Source: Bacillota bacterium (GTDB lineage: Bacteria; Bacillota; Clostridia; Tissierellales; Sedimentibacteraceae). From it: a DNA stretch of 64,000 nucleotides. The stretch is taken from assembly GCA_023386345.1 (NCBI GenBank), contig JAEWJT010000017.1, forward strand, positions 62,001 to 126,000, written 5' to 3'. Both the position numbers and the translations under genes were made by a program. Position 1 is the stretch's first letter. Every line of letters starts with the position of its first letter. Positions 34,843-44,068 of this stretch are shown here, in pieces. Below the pieces are notes generated by a model, which was not told where the DNA came from, did no database searches, and was given only the letters and a program-made list of their open reading frames with translations.

Positions 34843-35511
34843 ATGAATTATAAAGAGCAATTTATACAACTTATGCTTAAAGCAAATGTTTTGCAATTTG
34901 GCGACTTTACAGCTAAAAGCGGAAGAAAAACTCCTTATTTTATAAACACGGGAAATTATAAAATGGGTAGTGAGATTTCAAAGCTTGGAGTATTTTACGC
35001 TAATTGTTACAATGAAAATTTAAAAGATGATAAAAATTTACTTTTTGGACCTGCTTATAAAGGAATTCCATTAGTAGTAACTACTGCAACTGCTTTGTCG
35101 GTCATGTATAATTTAGACCTTCCATTTTGCTTTAATAGAAAAGAAGCAAAAGACCATGGTGAGGGTGGAATATTTGTAGGTAAAAAACCTGAGCCGTCGG
35201 AGAGCGTAGTTATAATTGAAGATGTTATAACAGCAGGAACAGCAGTAAGAGAAAGCATGGAGATATTTAGCAAAATACCAAATATAAATGTAAAAGCACT
35301 AATAATAGCTGTTGATAGAAAAGAAAAAGGACAAGGCACTAAGTCTACGATGCAAGAGTTAGAAGAAGAATTCGGAATTAAAGTATATCCAATAGTTACA
35401 ATAGACGATATAGTGAAATATTTACACAATAGAGAAATAGACGGAAAAGTTTACATTGATGATTCAATGAAAGCTAAAATAGACGAGTATTTAAAAACAT
35501 ACGGAGCATAA
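34843..35511 (+). CDS. pyrE: orotate phosphoribosyltransferase
   Basis: PyrE adds ribose-5-phosphate from PRPP to orotate, giving OMP. 222 residues. The PRPP loop VVIIEDVITAGTAVRES is intact near residue 125, and the lysine-rich catalytic loop (FNRKEAKDHGEGG) precedes it. ATG 34843 is chosen over the in-frame ATG 34831 because the latter overlaps the ribosome binding site GGAGG (34833-34837). A 7-bp hairpin (GAGTGAA/TTCACTC, 34804-34830) sits just upstream. It is the last pathway gene of the operon. Confidence 0.95.
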   Translation: MNYKEQFIQLMLKANVLQFGDFTAKSGRKTPYFINTGNYKMGSEISKLGVFYANCYNENLKDDKNLLFGPAYKGIPLVVTTATALSVMYNLDLPFCFNRKEAKDHGEGGIFVGKKPEPSESVVIIEDVITAGTAVRESMEIFSKIPNINVKALIIAVDRKEKGQGTKSTMQELEEEFGIKVYPIVTIDDIVKYLHNREIDGKVYIDDSMKAKIDEYLKTYGA

Positions 35512-35573
35512 AAGCTGAATGGGATTTTAAATATATAAAAATATATGGTATAATTAATAAGGAGGAGCAAATT

Positions 35574-36770
35574 TTGAAAATTAATAAAAGAATAATCATC
35601 CTGATTATTACAATTATGATTACATTTGCTGCATGTACTTCGACAGACACTAACATAGAAGAAAATGCTAAGACACCAGAGAATATTAAGATGCCAGAGA
35701 ACATTAAAAACGAAAATGTGGAGACAAAATATCATAAAATATCAGTTAATAGTAATATAACGGACGATTTAAACATATTAGATATGGATTTAGAAGACAA
35801 GCAAATAATCTTCACCGCTGAATATCACGGCATAAAATCTAATAAAGAATTAGAAATTAAATTCTTAAAATATGTTAAAGAACAAACGAACTTCAAGTAC
35901 CTTTTATTGGAGATGCCATACTCACAAGCATTAAAAATAAATGAGTTTCTTGACACAGGAGATACAGCTATATTAGATGAGTTATTTAAATATTCTAAAG
36001 GAACCTCTGCATATGCAAAAGAAAATTATGATATGTGGTTAAGTATATACAAATATAACAGCAGTCTTGATGAAAATAACAAAATAATGGCTATTGGAGT
36101 AGATGTGGAGCATCAGGTGTCAAACGCAGTAAGAATTATGAGAGAACTGATACCTTCAAGTGAAGCTTCAAAGGAAATAGAAGATACCATTAATATTTTA
36201 AAAAATTACAGTGATATTGTAAATATAAAATCTTCACATGAGGATTTATTAAACAGAGCGGAGCTTTTTAAAGAATATTTTAAAGAAAAGTATTTTAATA
36301 TAGAGATGATTGTAAGAAATATAAAAAACCTATATTATGTAAGAGAAGACATGAATTTATTTGACGAAAGAAGAGACAAAATAATGTATGAAAACTTTAT
36401 GGATATATACGAAACCATAGAAGATGGTATTTTCTATGGGCAGTGGGGACATAATCATACATACCAATCAGAAGAGAATGGACTAAAATGGTTTGCAGCA
36501 TATTTGAATGAAGAAAAATTCAAAGACAAGATACTAACAATAGCATACGCATACAACAACTGCAAATATATGGGTAAAACAGAAGATGGCGGATATATGA
36601 CAGAAAACTTTGATTACTTTAGTGCAGATATCCCAGTAGCAGGAGATAGAGAAACAGCGATTTTATTTGATATAAGAGACAAAGCATCCAAATATCACGA
36701 ATATTCAAAATATTACCAATATATGTTAGTTATCAGTGACTCTGAAGCAACAACACCGCTTAATGAATAA
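35574..36770 (+). CDS. lipoprotein distantly like erythromycin-esterase/ChaN proteins
   Basis: A 398-residue lipoprotein with a hydrophobic leader and lipobox FAAC (Cys22). The start is TTG 35574 after AAGGAGG. After a short low-complexity linker with PENIK repeated, the body resembles the EreA/ChaN/TraB-like group in pattern only: FTAEYHGIKSNKE near residue 82, LLLEMPYS, GVDVEHQ and YGQWGHNHTY near 290, histidines and acids of the kind found in those active sites. The substrate is unknown. A TATAAT at 35549-35554 suggests its own promoter, though pyr read-through is possible. Confidence 0.7.
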   Translation: MKINKRIIILIITIMITFAACTSTDTNIEENAKTPENIKMPENIKNENVETKYHKISVNSNITDDLNILDMDLEDKQIIFTAEYHGIKSNKELEIKFLKYVKEQTNFKYLLLEMPYSQALKINEFLDTGDTAILDELFKYSKGTSAYAKENYDMWLSIYKYNSSLDENNKIMAIGVDVEHQVSNAVRIMRELIPSSEASKEIEDTINILKNYSDIVNIKSSHEDLLNRAELFKEYFKEKYFNIEMIVRNIKNLYYVREDMNLFDERRDKIMYENFMDIYETIEDGIFYGQWGHNHTYQSEENGLKWFAAYLNEEKFKDKILTIAYAYNNCKYMGKTEDGGYMTENFDYFSADIPVAGDRETAILFDIRDKASKYHEYSKYYQYMLVISDSEATTPLNE

Positions 36771-37187
36771 TTTTGAGTAATGCACAATTTAAAAAGAAAT
36801 ATTAGAAGAATTCTGTTGGGCTTGTGAACAAAGTTTTACTTGTGAAGTAGAATGAAAAGAAGTTCATGCAGAATACATATAAACTTACAAAGGATAGCTA
36901 TAGATATTGAATAAATTCCAAAGTATCTATAGCTTATTTTTTTGTATCATTTTTTGGATTTAAAGTATTTTTTAATTTCAAGAAAATTGAATGTCCCAAA
37001 AAACTTGCTTTAGGGAACATTCCTTTGTTATTACAGTTTTTATCTCATCTTCTCTTTACACTATCAGGTATAAGTGCAAGGTTTGTAAATTATTATTTAG
37101 TTATAATCAATATAAAATACTCATAAACTTATTGTAGCATGATCGCTTATTAAAAATGATTTTATTAGTTAGCTCAAAGAAAGGAAT
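36771..37187. other. intergenic region with a terminator
   Basis: 417 nt with no intact gene. It contains a strong terminator at 36896-36943 and a weaker AATGTCCC/GGAACATT hairpin near 36988. I could not name any gene remnant in the remainder. Confidence 0.45.
36896..36943 (+). terminator. intrinsic terminator
   Basis: AGCTATAGATA (36896-36906) pairs with TATCTATAGCT (36924-36934), followed by a T-rich run. It probably ends the lipoprotein transcript. Confidence 0.88.
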
Positions 37188-38084
37188 GTGTATGATATGA
37201 TTATTAAAATGAAGCACATAAAAATATCACTTATTATAGCAATTATAACACTGCTTACTCTTATAGGTATAATTACTACTAATAATTTATATAAGTCTAA
37301 GACTGTATCAACAAAGCCCGTTATCAGGCTTCCTATAATTATGTATCATCAGATTTTAAAGGATAAAAAAGCATGGGGTAAATATGTAATTTCTCCGGAT
37401 GATTTTGAAAAGGACTTAATATATTTTATTGAAAACGGGTATACAACTATTACTGTGCAGGATTTGATAGATTTTGAATATAATGATAAAGAATTACCGG
37501 ATAAACCCATAATGATAACATTTGACGACGGATATCTCACATCAAAGGTTTATTTATTGCCAATACTTAAAAAGTATAATGCAAAAGCGGTAGTTTCGAT
37601 TGTTGGAGAATTTACAAATAGATTTACAGAAAATAAGGATACAGGGCTTTCTTATGCTCATATGACTTGGGATGATGTAAAGGAGCTAGTAAACTCTGAA
37701 TATATTGAAATACAAAACCATTCATACAATATGCACAAGATTTCAGGAAGAAAAGGAATAACAAAGCTGAAAAAAGAAAGTTTAGAGGATTACAGAAAAG
37801 CTTTAAATAATGATATTTTACATATGCAGGACCTCATAGAGAAAAATACAGGATATAAGCCAATGGCTTTTACATACCCTTTTGGCTCAATAAGCAAGGA
37901 TGCAGAGCCTATACTAAGGGATATGGGATTTTTGGCATTATTAACCTGCAATGAGGGTGTAAATATGCTGCGTGGAGATAAAGAGGAACTTTTTGACTTA
38001 AAAAGATATAATCGCCCATATGGTATAAATAGGGAAAAGTTCTTTTCAAGCAAACTTATAATTGAAAAAAAACCTGAACAATAA
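37188..38084 (+). CDS. membrane-anchored polysaccharide deacetylase
   Basis: A 298-residue NodB-fold (carbohydrate esterase 4) protein with an N-terminal signal anchor (about 10-33). The catalytic aspartates are in ITFDDGY near residue 108, the metal histidines in QNHSYNMH near 182, and TYPFGS near 225 completes the family pattern. Likely substrates are N-acetylated cell-wall or surface sugars on the outer face. The start is GTG 37188 (close to AAAGG) or ATG 37197. It stands alone, convergent with a two-component system. Confidence 0.9.
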   Translation: MYDMIIKMKHIKISLIIAIITLLTLIGIITTNNLYKSKTVSTKPVIRLPIIMYHQILKDKKAWGKYVISPDDFEKDLIYFIENGYTTITVQDLIDFEYNDKELPDKPIMITFDDGYLTSKVYLLPILKKYNAKAVVSIVGEFTNRFTENKDTGLSYAHMTWDDVKELVNSEYIEIQNHSYNMHKISGRKGITKLKKESLEDYRKALNNDILHMQDLIEKNTGYKPMAFTYPFGSISKDAEPILRDMGFLALLTCNEGVNMLRGDKEELFDLKRYNRPYGINREKFFSSKLIIEKKPEQ

Positions 38085-38090
38085 TTTGTC

Positions 38091-38127
38091 ATGCTATATT
38101 AGATTAAATTACAATCTGATATAGCAT
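38091..38127. terminator. hairpin between convergent genes
   Basis: ATGCTATATTAGATT pairs with AATCTGATATAGCAT (one mismatch) with a short loop. It lacks a good T run on either strand, so it is a probable but weak bidirectional terminator. Confidence 0.5.
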
Positions 38128-38164
38128 AAGCTAACATATTGTGAAAAGCACATGGTTTTTCTAA

Positions 38165-38797
38165 TTATTGAATATTCAAGTTATTATAATAAAATACTGC
38201 AAGCTGCGTTCTGTCTCTTAAGGATAATTTTTCTAATATTGCACTAATATAATTTCTGACAGTTCCCTCACTTAAAAACAGAGTATTAGCTATTTCCTTA
38301 TTTGAAAGTCCTTTAGACACAAGTTTTATTATCTCGAATTCTTTTTCTAATATATCAAAATCATGATAATTCTTTTTAGAGGAGTTTTCTTTTAAAATTG
38401 CAGGCAGTTTAGCTACAATTTCATTGCCAAAAACATTTTGTCCAATACTTACAGCTTTAAGTGCAGGTACAATGCTTTCATAGTGCTGTTTAAGTATATA
38501 CCCCTTTGCTCCAATTTTAAGTGCAGAAATTATATATTCATCATCAGCAAAGGTTGTTAAAAATAGTATCTTAGCCTCTGAATTTAATTCTAAGATTTTA
38601 CTGGCAGCATCAATCCCTGTGAGCTTGCCCATTCTTATATCCATAAGCATTATATCTGGCTTATAAATATCAAAAAGCTTAATTGCCTCTTCTGCACTGT
38701 ACCCTGTTGCAACAACTTCAATTTCACTAGAGGCTTCAACTATAGTTTTCAAAGATTTTAATACCAAACTATCATCATCAATTATAATTATTTTCAT
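38165..38797 (-). CDS. NarL/LuxR-family response regulator
   Basis: A 210-residue response regulator: receiver domain 1-120 with acidic DDD at 7-9 and phosphoacceptor Asp53 (MLMDIRMG), and a LuxR-type helix-turn-helix near 150-205 (SKGLSNKEIANTLFLSEGTV). It is the partner of the histidine kinase encoded 47 nt upstream on the same strand. The target is unknown; the ABC exporter or the WG/SLH genes nearby are candidates by position only. Confidence 0.95.
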   Translation of the reverse strand: MKIIIIDDDSLVLKSLKTIVEASSEIEVVATGYSAEEAIKLFDIYKPDIMLMDIRMGKLTGIDAASKILELNSEAKILFLTTFADDEYIISALKIGAKGYILKQHYESIVPALKAVSIGQNVFGNEIVAKLPAILKENSSKKNYHDFDILEKEFEIIKLVSKGLSNKEIANTLFLSEGTVRNYISAILEKLSLRDRTQLAVFYYNNLNIQ

Positions 38798-38844
38798 ATT
38801 AGCACTTACACCTTTCTTTAGACTTATTCTAATTTCTTTATTTA

Positions 38845-39930
38845 TTATATTACATCATCTTTATTAAAAGAAATAAAAATCCTAAATCCATTGGAGTTAT
38901 CAATGTTTAAAATACCATTTAAGCTATTGACTCTTTGCCTTATGCTTTCTATACCCATTCCATTGTTGGAAATTTCGTTGCTTAGAGTGCCATTATCTAG
39001 TATTATAAGCTGTATAAGCTTAGGATGCTCATATAGACTTACACTTAGTTCAGTAGCATTAGAGTGCTTTATTACATTGCTAAGTGCTTCTTTTACAATC
39101 GAAATAACAGCGTATTTAGCCTTTATATTAAGGTTTGAACTAAGCTCGTAATTAAGAACCGCATCGCAGAATGTAAAGCTGTCAACTATTGTTCTAAGCT
39201 GTACAAATAAATCTATTGAGTTATCACGTAAATTATGAACACTATCTCTTATCGAATCCATACCGTCGTTTAAGGTATTTTTTACTAACTCTAAGCTATG
39301 CTTTGAATTTGCATCCTTAGTAGTTGCTATAATAGCAGCTATTTGCAGAATTGAGCTTGATAGCAAATGACCAACATTATCGTGTATTTCTCTGGCTATT
39401 CTATTTCTTTCATTTAATGTAGCTATATTGATTTCATCATTTTGCTTTTCTGATAATTCTATAATTTTATTTTCTAATACTATTGATTTTTCTGTTAAGC
39501 TATCACGCTGGTTTATGAATGAGTTTTGAGTAAAATTTAATTGTTCAGCCTTATGCTTTAACAATACCTCCATAAATGACACAACAGCTAGAACTGTTAT
39601 ATTGTTGACTAAAATGTATTTAAAATTGACTATCAAAGGAATAAAGCAAAGCAATATAAATTTTTGATGCTTTGTAAAAAGTAGATCATAAAATACGACA
39701 GGTAAAAAATATATAAATTGAGGGTAAATATAACACATTATAATATATACTATAAATGTATAAAAACTCAAATTCTCATCGTCAAAATATTCTAAGAAGC
39801 CACAAATGGCAATTACAATAATTATTGGCAATAGAGATGCTTGAATTGTTAAGTTATATATAGTCAATATTATTAAAATTACTAATAAAACTAACTTATT
39901 AAGCAGACTTGTCAAAATAATCTCCTCCAA
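38845..39930 (-). CDS. membrane sensor histidine kinase (HisKA_3/NarL type)
   Basis: A 361-residue kinase with about four to five N-terminal membrane spans (residues 12-125) and no extracellular domain of note, so it may sense membrane state, as DesK/LiaS-type kinases do. A coiled coil (about 128-170) leads to the HisKA_3 dimerisation domain with phosphoacceptor His183 (REIHDNVGHLLSSS) and an ATPase domain (VKEALSNVIKHSNAT, then DNG and NGMGIESIRQRV). It is co-transcribed with the following response regulator. Confidence 0.94.
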   Translation of the reverse strand: MEEIILTSLLNKLVLLVILIILTIYNLTIQASLLPIIIVIAICGFLEYFDDENLSFYTFIVYIIMCYIYPQFIYFLPVVFYDLLFTKHQKFILLCFIPLIVNFKYILVNNITVLAVVSFMEVLLKHKAEQLNFTQNSFINQRDSLTEKSIVLENKIIELSEKQNDEINIATLNERNRIAREIHDNVGHLLSSSILQIAAIIATTKDANSKHSLELVKNTLNDGMDSIRDSVHNLRDNSIDLFVQLRTIVDSFTFCDAVLNYELSSNLNIKAKYAVISIVKEALSNVIKHSNATELSVSLYEHPKLIQLIILDNGTLSNEISNNGMGIESIRQRVNSLNGILNIDNSNGFRIFISFNKDDVI

Positions 39931-40023
39931 TACTAACAGCTCTTTGATATTTTATCATAAAAAATTCTTAAACGCATCATCTTTTTTTAAAGCTTTTAGT
40001 ACTCCATCTTAATATTGCCAATA

Positions 40024-40059
40024 AAAAAAGCTGATAAAACACTTTATTTTATCAGCTTT
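40024..40059 (-). terminator. terminator after the first WG-repeat gene
   Basis: AAAGCTGATAAAA (40027-40039) pairs with TTTTATCAGCTTT (40047-40059); on the minus strand a T run follows. Confidence 0.88.
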
Positions 40060-40077
40060 AAAAATTACTATTATTAA

Positions 40078-41772
40078 TTATTTTATAGCTTCAAATAATC
40101 TAAAGATTGTAATAAACGCTTGTTGGCGTGTATAGTTTGCTTTAGCTTCAAAGCCGTTATTAGTGCCTTTCATAACGTTGCTTGATGAAACGTAGTTTAC
40201 AGCAGCTTTAGCCCATGTAGCTATAGAGCTACTATCTTGGAATGATGCTTCCTTGCTATTTATGTCAATTCCTAAAGCTACAGCTGTATTAGCAAGCATA
40301 ACTGCTGCTTCTTGCCTAGTTATGTATCCGTTTGGATCAAATCCATCGCCTTTTCCTTTTACAATTAATAGCGCATATGCAGCAAGTATGTTTTTGTCAG
40401 TTGTATCATTAAATGTTTTTTCTGATATTGACAAGCCTTTTGAACTTAATATTTCATCTATGCTTTTTCCTAACTTTGACTCAACTAAGCTTATTGCTAA
40501 ATCACAAAAATCTTTTCTTGTAATTTTTTCTTTGTACTTATTTTGTAAAGCGGCAGGAACTAGCTTGTTATTAATAGCCTTTGTAACTTCATCAGCAGCC
40601 CATGTATCAGGAGTATCGCTTGGTACGTTTGGTGTACTAGTTGTTGTTAAACCATCTAAATTCAATATACCCCATAGACCATTAACCTTTGCATAAGCAT
40701 TGTGAGTATCATATGAAAAATCTTCAAATTGTGGTTGTATAACATACTTTCCAGTTTTGTCTATAAGTCCAAAATTTTCATTATATGTTTCTTCGTTAAA
40801 AGCTTCGCTTAATGCAGCTACACCTTTAAAGAAATCAGAATATGAAGAAGCTTTAATTGGTTTAATAGCCCAATTTCCTTTTATATCTAAATATCCTATT
40901 TTTTCAACATCATTTTCTTTTATTATAGTAGCTATTAAACCATCTTTATAGTCACTTAATACAAGATAATTTTTTGGAATTATAGTTTTTCCATTCATGT
41001 CAATATAACTAGCATTAAGAGGTTCCATATCTTCAGTATATTCACCTAAATAAATAAGACCGTTTGAAATCGATGCAGAAGCATTTCCAATGTTAATTTT
41101 CTTATTAACAAAATCTAAATTTTCATTGACAACCGCTATAGTACCATCGCCATAATCTAATATTCCATAACCATCTTTAAATTCAGTTACAGTATAAGGA
41201 GAAAATACAGTTTTTCCGGTTTTAACATTTAAGTATCCAGCACCTGCACTTGCTTCTTGTCTGACAATTGCGATGTTATTATAAATATCACGTTCTTCAA
41301 CCCAAAGACCTTTAGGTATTGAAACATACTTTCCAGCTCTGTCAATTATGAAAATTTCATAAGAGTCATTGTTAACTACAATAGCATAATCACCTGAAAA
41401 GCTTGTTCCAAGCAATAAGTCGTTCTCAGTGGTATTATTTAAATTTGCAACATAGTTTTTTGCTTTAAGTTCAAATAAGATTTTTCCGCTCTTATCAATA
41501 TATGCGAAAACTCTATCTTTTTCAACATAAGCCATACCTTTAGAGAAGCCTGTTGCATAATCATAAACGAAGTCAAGTATGGTTTTTCCATTTTTGTCAA
41601 TGTAGCCATATTTTTCACCCATTTTAGCAAGAATCATATTTCCATCTTCGTCACCGCCATAGATCTCATCATACTGTGGCTTTGCTAACCATTTTACTTC
41701 CTCTGCACTAACTGTTAATATAGATGAGAAACAAAACAAGAAAGCTAGTGCAATACATAATATTTTTTTCAT
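40078..41772 (-). CDS. WG-repeat and SLH-domain surface protein (paralogue 1)
   Basis: A 564-residue exported protein. The signal peptide ends near VSA-EEVKW (residue 23). Residues 25-370 are tandem WG repeats (for example EKYGYIDKNGKTILDFVYDY), which form beta-rich repeats of unknown binding function. The C-terminal 185 residues are SLH repeats (GYITRQEAAVMLANTAVALG, then ATWAKAAVNYVSS) that anchor it in the cell wall. GTAGGAGG precedes ATG. It is a close paralogue of the next gene upstream, with conserved promoter sequence as well. Confidence 0.9.
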   Translation of the reverse strand: MKKILCIALAFLFCFSSILTVSAEEVKWLAKPQYDEIYGGDEDGNMILAKMGEKYGYIDKNGKTILDFVYDYATGFSKGMAYVEKDRVFAYIDKSGKILFELKAKNYVANLNNTTENDLLLGTSFSGDYAIVVNNDSYEIFIIDRAGKYVSIPKGLWVEERDIYNNIAIVRQEASAGAGYLNVKTGKTVFSPYTVTEFKDGYGILDYGDGTIAVVNENLDFVNKKINIGNASASISNGLIYLGEYTEDMEPLNASYIDMNGKTIIPKNYLVLSDYKDGLIATIIKENDVEKIGYLDIKGNWAIKPIKASSYSDFFKGVAALSEAFNEETYNENFGLIDKTGKYVIQPQFEDFSYDTHNAYAKVNGLWGILNLDGLTTTSTPNVPSDTPDTWAADEVTKAINNKLVPAALQNKYKEKITRKDFCDLAISLVESKLGKSIDEILSSKGLSISEKTFNDTTDKNILAAYALLIVKGKGDGFDPNGYITRQEAAVMLANTAVALGIDINSKEASFQDSSSIATWAKAAVNYVSSSNVMKGTNNGFEAKANYTRQQAFITIFRLFEAIK

Positions 41773-41812
41773 TTTTTCCTCCTACCATGTAGTATAATTT
41801 TGTCACCTTTAA

Positions 41813-41841
41813 AATATATCATATAGAAAAAATAGTGTCAA
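41813..41841 (-). promoter_or_regulatory. promoter of WG/SLH paralogue 1
   Basis: On the minus strand, TTGACA (41836-41841), a 17-nt spacer and TATATT (41813-41818). The same hexamers and spacing occur in front of paralogue 2. Confidence 0.8.
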
Positions 41842-41995
41842 TATTTATAAATCGAATTATAAAATATGTTACATTTGGCATATTAAGTGATTACATTATT
41901 AGTTGTAAAAAAATCATCAGGCTTTAAAATAGTTATAAACCTTACTATATTTGGGTGATTTTTAGCGTGTATAATGAGTACAGTTAATGCTACTA

Positions 41996-42035
41996 ACAAA
42001 AAACTAATAAAAAACCTATGTTTTTTATTAGTTTT
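41996..42035 (-). terminator. terminator after the second WG-repeat gene
   Basis: AAAACTAATAAAAAA (42000-42014) pairs with TTTTTTATTAGTTTT (42021-42035). Confidence 0.8.
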
Positions 42036-42053
42036 AAAAACTTGTTTTATTAA

Positions 42054-43811
42054 TTATTTTATAGCTTCAAATAATCTAAAGATTGTAACATACGCTTGTT
42101 GGCGTGTGTAGTTTGCTCTAGCTTCAAAGCCCTTGTTAGTGCCATTCATGATCTTGTTTGATGAAACATAGTTTACAGCAGCTTTAGCCCATGAACCTAT
42201 GGAATCACTGTCTGGAAATACTGCTTCCTTGCTACTTACATTAACACCCAATGCTTCGGCTGTATTAGTAAGCATAATAGCGGCGTCTTGTCTAGTTATG
42301 TATCCGTTTGGATCAAATATACCTTTATCCCTATCTTTGCCTTGTACAATTGATAGAGCATTTGCAGCAAGTACATTTTTATCACTTGTATCAACAAATA
42401 TATTTTCTGCTATAGATAAACCCTTATAACTTATTATTTCATTTATATTTTTGCCTGTTTTAGATTCAATTAAGCTTATTGCTAAATCACAAAAATCTTT
42501 TCTTGTAATATTTTCTGCGTACTTATTTTGTAAAGCAGAAGGAACTAATTTGTTATTGATTGCCTTTGTCACTTCATCAATATACCATTTACCAGGAATA
42601 TCATTTGGTACATTAGTTGTTGTTAAGACATCCAAATCCAATATACCCCATAGACCATCAACCATTGCATAAGCATTGTAATTGTCATATAAAAAATCTT
42701 CAAATTGTGGTTGTAAAACATATTTTCCAGTTTTATCTATGATTACATAATTTTTATTATATGTATCTTTAGTTTCACTAAATGCAGCTAATCCCCTAAA
42801 AAATTCTGTATATGAATATGCCTTAATTGGTTTAATAACCCATTTTCCATTTATATCTATGTATCCTACTTTTGTAACGCCATTTTCTTCTATTGTAGCA
42901 GATATTAAACCATCTTTATATTCACCTAATGAAATATAGTTTTTCGGAATTATAGTTTTTCCGTTCATATCAATGTAACTACCATTAAGAGGCTCACCAT
43001 CTTTGGTATATTCTTCTAAATAAATAATACCATTTGAAATTGAGGCAGAAGCAGCACCAATGTTAATTTTTTTATTAACAAAATCTAGATTTTCATTTAC
43101 AACCGCTATAGTGCCATCGCCATAGTTTAATATTCCGTAACCATCTTTAAAATCATTTACACGATAATTCGAAAATACAGTTTTTCCAGTTTTAATATTT
43201 AGATATCCAACACACTTAGTTTCTCCATCTATAATATCTAGATATCCAACACCCTCAGTCTTTTTACTTACAATCGCAATATTATTATAAATATCCGCAA
43301 TATTTCTAGAAGCATCACGTCCATGAAATGAAAGACCATCGGGCATAGATACGTATTTCCCGGCTTTGTCAATTATAAAAGGTTCTCTAGAGCTCTCAAT
43401 GGCTACAATTGCATAATCACCGGAAAATCTTGTTCCGCGCAATACGTAGTCGTCCTTATCAACCATATTAGGAGATTCTAAATTTTTTAAATAATCCATT
43501 AAATTAAGTATAAACAAAGTTTTTCCGCTCTTATCAATATATGAATAAACTTCGTCTTTTTTAACATAAGCCATACCTTCAGAGAAGCATGTTGCATAAT
43601 CATAAATAAAGTCAATTATAATCTTTCCATTTTTGTCGATGTAGCCATATTTTTCATTCATTTTTGCAAGAATTATGTTGCCGTCATCATCACAACCGTA
43701 AATATTCTCAAACTGTGGCTTTGCTAACCATTTTACTTCCTCTGCACTAACTGTTAATATAGATGACAAACAAAATAACAAAGTTAGTACTATACATAAT
43801 ATTTTTTTCAT
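42054..43811 (-). CDS. WG-repeat and SLH-domain surface protein (paralogue 2)
   Basis: A 585-residue protein with the same layout as its downstream neighbour: signal peptide, WG repeats (EKYGYIDKNGKIIIDFIYDY) and C-terminal SLH repeats (YITRQDAAIMLTNTAEALG). It differs by a small duplication near residue 195, where LNIKTG- and LDIIDG-type strands are repeated (VGYLDIIDGETKCVGYLNIK). Met 43811 is the start, since GGGGGAAAA sits just before it; the in-frame ATG 15 nt earlier lies upstream of that site. It is clearly a tandem duplicate. Confidence 0.9.
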   Translation of the reverse strand: MKKILCIVLTLLFCLSSILTVSAEEVKWLAKPQFENIYGCDDDGNIILAKMNEKYGYIDKNGKIIIDFIYDYATCFSEGMAYVKKDEVYSYIDKSGKTLFILNLMDYLKNLESPNMVDKDDYVLRGTRFSGDYAIVAIESSREPFIIDKAGKYVSMPDGLSFHGRDASRNIADIYNNIAIVSKKTEGVGYLDIIDGETKCVGYLNIKTGKTVFSNYRVNDFKDGYGILNYGDGTIAVVNENLDFVNKKINIGAASASISNGIIYLEEYTKDGEPLNGSYIDMNGKTIIPKNYISLGEYKDGLISATIEENGVTKVGYIDINGKWVIKPIKAYSYTEFFRGLAAFSETKDTYNKNYVIIDKTGKYVLQPQFEDFLYDNYNAYAMVDGLWGILDLDVLTTTNVPNDIPGKWYIDEVTKAINNKLVPSALQNKYAENITRKDFCDLAISLIESKTGKNINEIISYKGLSIAENIFVDTSDKNVLAANALSIVQGKDRDKGIFDPNGYITRQDAAIMLTNTAEALGVNVSSKEAVFPDSDSIGSWAKAAVNYVSSNKIMNGTNKGFEARANYTRQQAYVTIFRLFEAIK

Positions 43812-43851
43812 TTTTCCCCCTACCATGCAGTATGTAAGTTATCATCTCATA

Positions 43852-43880
43852 AATATATCACATAAGGAAAATAATGTCAA
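43852..43880 (-). promoter_or_regulatory. promoter of WG/SLH paralogue 2
   Basis: On the minus strand, TTGACA (43875-43880), a 17-nt spacer and TATATT (43852-43857), identical in elements to the promoter of paralogue 1. Further upstream, TTACATTTG(G/T)CATATTAA followed by ATTACATTATT is also shared. Confidence 0.8.
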
Positions 43881-44068
43881 TAAATATAACGGCATAGTTG
43901 CTTACATTTATGCAATATTATGGATGGCAAATAAATTGTTATTTATGATGTAAAAAAATAGAAAAAATATTACATTTGTCATATTAAATTAATTACATTA
44001 TTCACTTACAAAAAAGTGTTTTTAGAAATATAATTAGTAAAAAGTATTTATAAAAACTGGAGGGAAAT

